Shown here piece after piece: positions 57,591-64,000 of a stretch of 64,000 nt of DNA (position 1 is its first letter; every line of letters begins with the position of its first letter). The notes below the pieces were generated by a model. It worked only from the letters and a program-made list of their open reading frames with translations, was not told the origin of the DNA and made no database searches. Both the position numbers and the translations under genes were made by a program. This stretch comes from Novacetimonas maltaceti. GTDB lineage: Bacteria; Pseudomonadota; Alphaproteobacteria; Acetobacterales; Acetobacteraceae. Location of the stretch: positions 124,001-188,000 of the forward strand of contig NZ_POTC01000001.1 of the NCBI RefSeq assembly GCF_002906255.1, read 5' to 3'.

Positions 57591-58384
57591 TGGCCGATCC
57601 GCTGGCGCACAAGGCGCAGTTCATTGCAGCGGCACAGGCGGCGGCCGATGTCGCCGCCTGTATCGTGCGCCCGTTTTTCCGGGCCGGGGTCCCCGCCGAT
57701 GACAAGGCGGACCAGAGCCCGGTGACGATTGCCGATCGCACCGCCGAACGTGCGATCCGCGCCGTCATTGGCGAACGCCTGCCCCATCACGGGATCATGG
57801 GGGAGGAATTCGGCATCGAACGGCCCGATGCCGCCTATCGCTGGGTCATCGACCCGGTGGACGGGACGCGGGCCTTCCTGACGGGGCGCCCGACCTTTGG
57901 CACGCTGATCGCGCTGCTGCATGAAGGCGTGCCGGTGCTGGGCATCATTGACCAGCCGGTTACCGGGGAACGCTGGATCGGCGTGCGCGGGGAGCCCACG
58001 CGCTATCTCTCGCGCCTTGCGGGACAGGCGGGGACGCGCCCGTGCCCGGCGCTGGATCGTGCCGAACTGTCATGCACATCGCCCGAAATACTGGAAGGGT
58101 CACATCGCGCGCGCTGGGATGCCCTGTCGCGCGCCGTCAAGCGCGTCAGTTGGGGGGGCGACTGCTATGCCTATGGCCTGCTCGCACTGGGACAGGTGGA
58201 TGTCATCGCCGAATGTACCATGAAGCCGTGGGACTGGGCCGCCCTTGTCCCCGTGGTGGAGGGGGCTGGTGGTTCCATGACCGACTGGGCGGGACAGCCT
58301 CTCCGGCTTGATGGGGATGGAACTGTCCTTGCGCTGGGAAATCCCGCCCTCCTGCCGCAGGCCTGCCGCCTGCTGGCGAAATAG
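57590..58384 (+). CDS. hisN: Histidinol-phosphatase, inositol monophosphatase type
   Basis: 264 residues of the IMPase superfamily. Metal-binding residues: GEEFG (71-75), WVIDPVDGTRAFL (DPVDGT 88-93) and the late WDWAALVPVVEGAGG. Alphaproteobacterial HisN proteins dephosphorylate histidinol phosphate and have this length and the RAFLTG motif; inositol monophosphatase is the alternative. Translation begins within the cycM stop codon. Confidence 0.85.
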   Translation: MADPLAHKAQFIAAAQAAADVAACIVRPFFRAGVPADDKADQSPVTIADRTAERAIRAVIGERLPHHGIMGEEFGIERPDAAYRWVIDPVDGTRAFLTGRPTFGTLIALLHEGVPVLGIIDQPVTGERWIGVRGEPTRYLSRLAGQAGTRPCPALDRAELSCTSPEILEGSHRARWDALSRAVKRVSWGGDCYAYGLLALGQVDVIAECTMKPWDWAALVPVVEGAGGSMTDWAGQPLRLDGDGTVLALGNPALLPQACRLLAK

Positions 58385-58499
58385 CGTATTTTCGGGGTTT
58401 TCCGCCCTGCCTCCCCTGCCCCGGCCTCATTCCGCCCTAGCCACGCGCCAAGCAATCGGATAGGGCATCCCTTTGATCGAACAAGCGTGAGTACCCGAC

Positions 58500-59765
58500 A
58501 TGACTCATCCCTCCGCCGGCCATCTTTCCCTGTCCAAGGACAAGATCCGTATCCTTCTGCTCGAAGGCGTGCATGACAGCGCCGTCGCGCTGCTCAAGGA
58601 AAACGGGTACGAGAACGTCACCCGTCTCAAGACCGCGCTGGAAGGCGAGGCCCTGCGCAAGGCGCTGGAGGGCGTGCATATCGTCGGTATCCGTTCACGC
58701 ACGCAGCTGACGCGCGAAGTCATCGAGGGGGCCGATCGCCTGATCGCCATCGGCTGCTTCTGCATCGGCACCAACCAGGTGGATCTGGTCGCCGCGCGTG
58801 AAAGCGGTATCCCCGTCTTCAACGCGCCGTTCAGCAACACCCGTTCCGTCGCCGAACTGGTGATGGGCGAGATCGTCATGCTGATGCGCCGGATCTTCCC
58901 TAAGTCGGTCGAATGTCATGCGGGCGTATGGAAGAAGTCGGCCACCAATAGCTGGGAAGTGCGTGGCAAGACGCTGGGCATCGTGGGGTATGGCTCCATC
59001 GGGTCGCAGCTTTCCGTGCTGGCCGAGGCGTTCGGCATGCGGGTTTTCTACTATGACGTGATCGACAAGCTGGTGCATGGCAATGCCCATCCTGTCGCCA
59101 CGCTGGAAGAACTGCTGGGCCTGAGCGATGTCGTCAGCCTGCATGTGCCCCAGACGCCGGAGACGGCAAACATGATTGGCGAGGCGCAGATCCGTGCGAT
59201 GAAGCCCGGATCGTTCCTTATCAATAATGCGCGCGGCAATGTGGTGGACCTCGACGCGCTTGCGGCGGCCCTGAAGGATGGCCACCTGCTGGGTGCCGCG
59301 ATCGATGTGTTCCCCAAGGAGCCGAAGGCTGCGGGCGAAAGCCTCGAGACGCCGCTGCGTGGGCTGGAAAATGTCATTCTGACCCCGCATATCGGTGGTT
59401 CCACCGCAGAGGCGCAGGAGCGTATCGGCCAGGAAGTCGCCCGCAAGCTGCTGGATTATTCGGACATTGGCTCCACGCTGGGGGCGGTCAATTTTCCTAC
59501 CGTGCAGTTGCCGGAAAACCCGCACGGCACGCGGTTCATGCACGTCCACACCAACGCGCCGGGCGTGATGCTGCAGATCAACGAGATCTTCTCCCGCGAG
59601 GACTGCAACGTCACGGCCCAGTACCTGCAGACTGCGGGTGAACTTGGCTACGTGGTGGTCGAGGCCGATACCGGGGGGGATGTGGAAAAGGACAACCGCA
59701 TCCTTGGCAAGCTGCGTGACCTCAAGGGGACGATCCGTGCCCGCCTGCTGTACCAGCAGCGCTGA
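58500..59765 (+). CDS. serA: D-3-phosphoglycerate dehydrogenase
   Basis: Starts the phosphorylated serine pathway. 421 residues, the Escherichia coli-type length. NAD-binding loop GIVGYGSIGSQLSVLAEAFGM (first part about 160-179), INNARGNVVD, and the catalytic His in HIGGSTAEAQERIG. A C-terminal ACT domain (about 345-420, HVHTNAPGVMLQIN) usually gives serine feedback. RBS is weak. A half repeat element and a gene-poor region follow. Confidence 0.96.
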   Translation: MTHPSAGHLSLSKDKIRILLLEGVHDSAVALLKENGYENVTRLKTALEGEALRKALEGVHIVGIRSRTQLTREVIEGADRLIAIGCFCIGTNQVDLVAARESGIPVFNAPFSNTRSVAELVMGEIVMLMRRIFPKSVECHAGVWKKSATNSWEVRGKTLGIVGYGSIGSQLSVLAEAFGMRVFYYDVIDKLVHGNAHPVATLEELLGLSDVVSLHVPQTPETANMIGEAQIRAMKPGSFLINNARGNVVDLDALAAALKDGHLLGAAIDVFPKEPKAAGESLETPLRGLENVILTPHIGGSTAEAQERIGQEVARKLLDYSDIGSTLGAVNFPTVQLPENPHGTRFMHVHTNAPGVMLQINEIFSREDCNVTAQYLQTAGELGYVVVEADTGGDVEKDNRILGKLRDLKGTIRARLLYQQR

Positions 59766-59916
59766 GATCCCTGCATTGCACTCAATGGAATTGGGGGTAC
59801 GCGCAGGCGTGCCCCTTTTTCTTTTGGGAGGATTGATGTTCTTTTAAAAAAAGAACCGAAACGCGCCTGTATTACGTTTTAAATATTTTCCAAATACGTA
59901 GGAAATCTCTGAAATT

Positions 59917-59966
59917 CCAAAAAGTTTTTGGTGAAGCTTTTTTCAAAAAGCTTCGAAGGATGCCCC
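59917..59966. repeat. Half copy of the structured convergent-gap element
   Basis: CCAAAAAGTTTTTGG (59917-59931) runs into the perfect 10-bp hairpin GAAGCTTTTT/AAAAAGCTTC (59933-59954) and CGAAGGATGCCCCC, matching the left half of the copy at 45633. The right half with the returning arm is missing. It lies between convergent serA and the M1 peptidase gene. Confidence 0.75.
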
Positions 59967-60196
59967 CTTGTCAGCCCATCACTTCGGACAGATGGGACAG
60001 CAACCGATCGAACCCGCGTCCCCGGCCGGAGACGCGACAATGGAGCAGCATGGCGTTCCAAGGTGGAAGGGGTCGGAAGATTGCCAGATATATGGGATGA
60101 CCGAGGAATTTTCCCGGTGTGGCGCATACGATCCGGTGAGCCACGGGGAACTTGATTCCCCATGTTCAGGGGCTGGCATTTCAGCGAAACAATGGC
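59967..60196. other. Gene-free part of the serA / M1 peptidase gap
   Basis: 230 bases with no credible gene on either strand. Small inverted repeats occur (CCCATC 59975-59980 with GATGGG 59991-59996; GGGGAA 60145-60150 with TTCCCC 60156-60161). Short frames here do not resemble known proteins. Confidence 0.35.
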
Positions 60197-60230
60197 AAAA
60201 AGGGAGCCACGTTTCCGTTGCCCCCTTTTT
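60197..60230. terminator. Bidirectional terminator after the M1 peptidase gene
   Basis: AAAAAGGGAGC (60197-60207) pairs with GCCCCCTTTTT (60220-60230) with one A-C mismatch around a 12-base loop. A and T tracts on the two ends give a U-run in either direction. Confidence 0.75.
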
Positions 60231-60287
60231 CACCCCTGTTCAATCAACTGACGTGCGATAAAATTTACGCTGTCCCGCCCGCCCCGC

Positions 60288-62288
60288 TCATGGCGCGCGC
60301 AGGCTGTTGTCGTGGCGGTCGATGTCGGGAATGGCGTGGTCGGGATCCAGCGTAACCGTTCGCAACACGCCACGGGTCCTGACCGGCAGGTCGATGGCGG
60401 TGTGCTGATACCATGCTTCCGTCGGGATGACCTGTCGCGTGGTGGTGCCATCGGCATAGGTGAGCAGCATCGTCACCGGAATGGGCAGGCTGCCCTTGTT
60501 CTGCACGGTGACCTGATAACCGTCAGCGGTGGCATGGATGCCGGTGCAGGCATAATCCGGGGCACGGTTTTCGAAATACCAGCCCCGCCAGAACCACGAC
60601 AGGTCCTCCCCTGTTTCGCTGCTCATGAAACGGAAGAAATCCGACGGTGTGGGATGATGGTAGGCCCAGACGTCGATATAATGCCGGAAAGCGCGATCAA
60701 AGCGTTCCGGACCGACAATCTGTTCACGCAGCAGCTTGAGGCCGTAGGCTCCCTTGAAATAGGTCACCGGATGGCGATAGCGCTCCTGCACCAGGTCGGA
60801 GGGCACCATCAGCGGCGGCGCATCCTTGTCACGCAGGAGGGGGACAATATCATCCGCCGGCACGCCCGTCTGCGGGGCGAACTCATTGTCTTTCTTGGGG
60901 GCGAATTCCCCATGGTTGAAATGATCGGACGCATAGGCGTCGATAAAGGTGTTGAAGCCTTCATCCATGAAGGCGTTGCGCCGCTCATTAGAGCCGACGA
61001 TCATGGGGAACCAGCCGTGCCCGAGTTCGTGCGTGGTGATCCAGAACAGTTGCGGCCCGTGGTCCTTCATGCCGTCAAAGACGATGCCGGGATATTCCAT
61101 CCCTGCCCCATGCCCCCCAAGGTTGATCGCGTTCTGCCACGGATAGGGGTACCACTGTTCGGAAAAATATTCGATTGCGTGCTTCACGTATTCGGTGGAG
61201 CGGTCCCACCCGTCCGGCCCCACGCCTTCGACCGGATAGACGGACATGGCGAGGTGCGGCCCCTTCGTCACGCCGCGGGTGGCGGGCAGGTTCATCCGGG
61301 CAGCATCCCAGATGAACGCGGGGGATGCGGCAAACGCCACGTCACGCGTGTTTTCCATGCGGAAATGCCATGTCATGTCCCCATGGTCATGACGGTGGCT
61401 GGCCGGGTCCGTCACATCCTGCGCGGTGCGGATCAGGACGCGCGTGTCGCTGTGGGCTGCCTGTGACAGGCGCTTGCGTTCTGTTGCGGTCAGGACGGTA
61501 TCGGGATTGAGCAGCGTGCCGGAACCCGCAACGGTGTAATTCCATGGCACGGTCACACGATAATCGATATTTCCGTATTCAAGATAGAATTCCTGCGCCA
61601 GATAGGGCGCCGTGTCCCATCCCCGGATGTCATCATAGACCGCCATGCGCGGATACCATTGAGCGATTTCATAAATGTCCCCATTTTTGCTGGGGGTTAC
61701 CGAAGTACGTCCACCCCATGGACCGGGGATGACATACTGCCACGTCACATGGATGCGCATCTTCCCGCCCTTCCCCCGAAGGGTAGTGGGCAGGCGCAGT
61801 TGCATGCGCGTGTCACTGATGATCGGGGTGAGTTCCCTTTTGCTTCCCCCATATTCCACAACGACCTTCTGGATCTGTACGCCATTGGTGCGTGGGGCGG
61901 AAAACCGGTCTGAAGCAAACTGGGCCCGTGAATCGGGTTTATATTCGTTCTGTTCCAGATTCAGCCAGATGACATCAAGTCCGTCGGGGCTGTTGTTGGT
62001 ATAGGTAATGGTTTCCTGGCCCGAAAGGCTTTTCGTATCCGGGTGTATTGTCGCGTCGATGGAATAATCGGCACGATTCTGCCAGAACGCCTGCCCCGGA
62101 ACCCCGGCGGCCGAACGGAAAGCCGTGGGCCGGTCCGGCATCGGTTGTGGCATGAAAACGTCAGGTGCCCGTGCAGCCTGTCCCGGGGGAAGGGTCGTGG
62201 CGGCCCATCCGGACGTGACGCAGGCAAGGGAGGCCACACCCCCCAGGATCAGGGCTCGGTATCCTTTGGTATCGGGACGGAAACTCAT
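60288..62288 (-). CDS. M1-family zinc metallopeptidase, exported
   Basis: 666 residues. Residues 1-30 are a signal peptide (ALILGGVASLACVTSGWAA), so it is periplasmic or secreted. The aminopeptidase-like GAGMEYPG exopeptidase motif precedes the zinc site His420-Glu421-x-x-His424 (HELGH) with the third ligand Glu443 (MDEGF), the exact HExxH-x18-E spacing. A Tyr (VTYFKGAYG) follows in the expected place. The beta-rich N-terminal domain is complete and a C-terminal beta domain ends the protein. Substrates unknown; a role in peptide scavenging is inference. Confidence 0.92.
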   Translation of the reverse strand: MSFRPDTKGYRALILGGVASLACVTSGWAATTLPPGQAARAPDVFMPQPMPDRPTAFRSAAGVPGQAFWQNRADYSIDATIHPDTKSLSGQETITYTNNSPDGLDVIWLNLEQNEYKPDSRAQFASDRFSAPRTNGVQIQKVVVEYGGSKRELTPIISDTRMQLRLPTTLRGKGGKMRIHVTWQYVIPGPWGGRTSVTPSKNGDIYEIAQWYPRMAVYDDIRGWDTAPYLAQEFYLEYGNIDYRVTVPWNYTVAGSGTLLNPDTVLTATERKRLSQAAHSDTRVLIRTAQDVTDPASHRHDHGDMTWHFRMENTRDVAFAASPAFIWDAARMNLPATRGVTKGPHLAMSVYPVEGVGPDGWDRSTEYVKHAIEYFSEQWYPYPWQNAINLGGHGAGMEYPGIVFDGMKDHGPQLFWITTHELGHGWFPMIVGSNERRNAFMDEGFNTFIDAYASDHFNHGEFAPKKDNEFAPQTGVPADDIVPLLRDKDAPPLMVPSDLVQERYRHPVTYFKGAYGLKLLREQIVGPERFDRAFRHYIDVWAYHHPTPSDFFRFMSSETGEDLSWFWRGWYFENRAPDYACTGIHATADGYQVTVQNKGSLPIPVTMLLTYADGTTTRQVIPTEAWYQHTAIDLPVRTRGVLRTVTLDPDHAIPDIDRHDNSLRAP

Positions 62289-62442
62289 GAATGTGGAAAC
62301 CTTTTCCTCTGCGCGGTCATTTCTGGTGGATCATGCCAACATGAACGTAACCCGTCATCATGAAGACGGTCAATTCGGTTCACATGCGTCATGATCCTCC
62401 TGACGGGAAAGGGTTTTCACCATCATGCAGCAAAGAGACATG

Positions 62443-62726
62443 TCATGACGATGCCTGCGTGACCTTCTGGAAAACATCAAGCCCGTCATCGTCGTATTCC
62501 ACCATGACGATGTTCGGGGTATTCTGAATGGCATCAAGAAAGTCTTTCCTTTTATTTTTACGTCGGCATACTTTTCCGGGTTCTGATTAATAATTATGGA
62601 ATTATCGCGAATGGAAACGCTGACCTCATCCTGAAGATTGATGCCATCACCCTCGAAGATGGCGATCAGTGCATCGTCATCATTTGAAATCGTAATAATT
62701 TCTTAGATAAGAATTTCTTGTGACAT
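62443..62726 (-). pseudogene. Broken small acidic-protein gene in AT-rich DNA
   Basis: On the minus strand an ATG at 62726 starts MSQEILI, then meets an in-frame TAA (62703-62705). Read through, it continues EIITISNDDDALIAIFEGDG and onwards to about NPEKYADVK, where an A-rich run near 62545-62560 shifts the frame. In the new frame it continues KDFLDAIQNTPNIVMVEYDD and ends at TGA (62443-62445). Total length 284 bases is one short of 95 codons. Both halves look like one acidic, protein-like sequence, so I read this as a decayed gene. The family is not recognised. The ATG may also not be the original start. Confidence 0.6.
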
Positions 62727-62934
62727 GACCTTCTGTCCTGTTCGCTGTAATGTCTATATTTTTACGATATACTTGTATTCAGGACATTTATAATATTCCG
62801 TAATTGGAATGTTTGTGGCACGATACATATGAAATATACGCGGTGGTAGGATCATGCCCCTGCGTCCTTTTCATTCATGCACTGCATGGCTGACGCGTTC
62901 CCGAACGGGACGTCTTTGCGATATAACCGCACGC

Positions 62935-63591
62935 ATGACAGCCAAAGCCCGCTTCCCCTCCTATACCCTGCTGGAACGTATTGCCGACCTAGCGGTCCAT
63001 GTCGTGGGGGTCGTCATCATGGTTGCGGGGGCGGCGTGGCTTGGGGCGTCGGTACCGCATGATGCTTCTTGGGCGGCACGGCAGTCCGTCTTTCTTTACG
63101 GAACCTGCCTGATCCTCGTATGCATCTGTTCGGCTGCGTATAATTTCTGTCCGGCCTGCCGCCTCAAAGGAGGATTGCAGCGCGTTGACCAGGCCATGAT
63201 TTTTGTCGCCATTGCCAGTACCTATACGCCCTTCATCATCATTGGCGGACGCGGGGGGCTCAGCCTTGGATTTTGCGGACTGTTATGGGGCGCCGCCCTT
63301 GCCGGGATGTGCATGAAGCTGTTCTGGTTTGAAAAAAGCCAGAAATATCCCGTTTTCCCCTATCTGGCGGTAGCATGGATGTTCTTTCTGTGCCCGGACC
63401 CGGTTTTCTGGCACCTGCCTTTTCAGGTGGTCGCGCTGATTATTCTGGGGCTTGTCTTCTATTGTATCGGCACGGTCTTCTATAATCATGAAGACCTGCC
63501 TTTTTCCAATGCGCTGTGGCATGTCATGGTGGTCTGCGGGGCATCCACCCACATCTATGCCGCGCGGCGCATGATCGATACGATTGCCTGA
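62935..63591 (+). CDS. Haemolysin III / PAQR family membrane protein (YqfA type)
   Basis: 218 residues from the ATG at 62935, with seven predicted membrane segments. PAQR landmarks: ERIADLAVHVVGV near the N-terminus, SAAYNF in the second loop, RVDQAMIFVAIASTYTPF in the third segment, and SNALWHVMVVCGASTHIYA in the last; the histidines and the Asp of RVDQA are proposed zinc ligands in this family. An earlier ATG at 62854 with TAGGA before it would add 27 residues without family similarity. The label haemolysin is historical and does not imply toxicity. Confidence 0.88.
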   Translation: MTAKARFPSYTLLERIADLAVHVVGVVIMVAGAAWLGASVPHDASWAARQSVFLYGTCLILVCICSAAYNFCPACRLKGGLQRVDQAMIFVAIASTYTPFIIIGGRGGLSLGFCGLLWGAALAGMCMKLFWFEKSQKYPVFPYLAVAWMFFLCPDPVFWHLPFQVVALIILGLVFYCIGTVFYNHEDLPFSNALWHVMVVCGASTHIYAARRMIDTIA

Positions 63592-63601
63592 CCGGACTGT
63601 A

Positions 63602-64000
63602 TCAGGGCGGCGTTGTCCCTGTTCCATTACGATGTTCGCGCAGGTATTTCCGTCGGCCCTTTTCCCCCATCCACAGCATGATCGGCAGGAGTTTCTGCCA
63701 CAATGCAGGGAAGATCAGCAGCAGTTGTCCGAAAATCCCGTCGGATGACGGGACGAACACATCCTTCCCCCGCTGGCGCAGGGCACGCAGAATCAGCGTC
63801 GCGATCTGCTGCGGCGGTACCGGCAGGGTCACGAAATTGATGGCGGACCCACCGTTCTGCATTTCCTTCTGCAGCATGGGGGTATCCACCGCGCCCGGGA
63901 AGATGGAGGAGACGTGGATGCCCCGTGAACGGACTTCCTCACGCAGGGAAAGGGCAAATCCACGCAGGCCGAATTTCGTGGCGGCATAGACACTGCTGCC
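63602..64000 (-). CDS. Short-chain dehydrogenase/reductase (N-terminus beyond window)
   Basis: The last 132 codons of a gene that begins past base 64000. The catalytic YxxxK is visible as SVYAATKFGLRGFALSLREEVR, followed by IFPGAVDTPM, both typical of classical SDRs. The C-terminal part (LLLIFPALWQKLLPIMLWMG) has a hydrophobic stretch, so membrane association is possible. The Rossmann N-terminus with TGxxxGIG is not in the window. Substrate unknown. Convergent with the haemolysin III gene, 10 bases apart. Confidence 0.9.
   Translation of the reverse strand, partial: GSSVYAATKFGLRGFALSLREEVRSRGIHVSSIFPGAVDTPMLQKEMQNGGSAINFVTLPVPPQQIATLILRALRQRGKDVFVPSSDGIFGQLLLIFPALWQKLLPIMLWMGEKGRRKYLREHRNGTGTTPP

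Noticed and set aside
59968-60261. 97-codon frame in the serA / M1 peptidase gap
   Set aside because: It begins in the repeat flank, runs through the terminator at 60197-60230 and resembles no family.

Overview
This is a GC-rich, almost entirely core-chromosome stretch from an alphaproteobacterium. The gene set and neighbourhoods (eno-ftsB, moeA-lexA, lysC/ubiG divergence, prmC-DUF4167, comF/grxC/DUF1178, bolA / J-domain / cobS-cobT, mfd-sdhE-recG, an exact GAAC-N7-GAAC SOS box on lexA) fit Acetobacteraceae, most likely an acetic acid bacterium of the Komagataeibacter/Gluconacetobacter type. The genus is inference; no rRNA gene lies in the window. I see no prophage, insertion sequence, CRISPR array or other mobile element.

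Layout. 1-3403: trpE (cut by the window edge) below a SurA/PpiD-type folding factor, minus strand. 3716-7409: tpiA-secG-pyrG-kdsA, plus strand. 7438-9768: DUF3429 membrane protein, then eno-ftsB. 9864-12187: rpmG, then moeA-lexA. 12181-16792: a biotin cluster in which bioF-bioH-bioCD diverge from bioA, and bioC and bioD form one reading frame. 16933-21781: a small winged-helix-like protein, DUF4167, prmC, a secreted protein on the other strand, prfA, hisS. 21902-27590: ispG, and rodZ-nitronate monooxygenase-lysC facing ubiG. 27647-32155: a lactonase-fold protein, DUF2147, DUF1178, grxC, comF, a methyltransferase. 32170-36312: moaA with DUF3553, manB/algC with galU, tRNA-Leu(GAG). 36388-41904: lipB, lolA-like with bolA, then J-domain protein-cobS-cobT. 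42021-51842: group II decarboxylase, SLC10-type transporter, secreted protein, mfd-sdhE, recG. 51826-56945: TetR regulator, double cold-shock protein, smpB-dapA, pheA-kdsB. 57081-64000: cytochrome c, hisN, serA, M1 peptidase, a broken small gene, haemolysin-III family protein and a partial SDR.

Together the genes cover biotin synthesis (bioA, bioF, bioH, bioCD; no bioB here), branches of amino-acid synthesis (trpE, lysC, dapA, pheA, hisN, serA), molybdenum cofactor (moeA, moaA), lipoyl transfer (lipB), aerobic cobaltochelatase subunits (cobS, cobT), KDO supply for lipopolysaccharide (kdsA, kdsB), sugar-nucleotide supply for polysaccharide (manB/algC, galU), translation release and rescue (prfA, prmC, smpB) and DNA repair (lexA, mfd, recG).

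The best non-gene signal is a family of about 75-115 base structured elements with long outer arms and inner hairpins (37096-37169, 41935-42016, 45616-45730, and a half copy at 59917-59966). All four sit between convergent genes. Other points worth a look are the BioC-BioD fusion, a LolA-like protein with a lipobox, an AT-rich small gene broken by a stop and a frameshift, and two mutually exclusive hairpins between ubiG and the lactonase gene.
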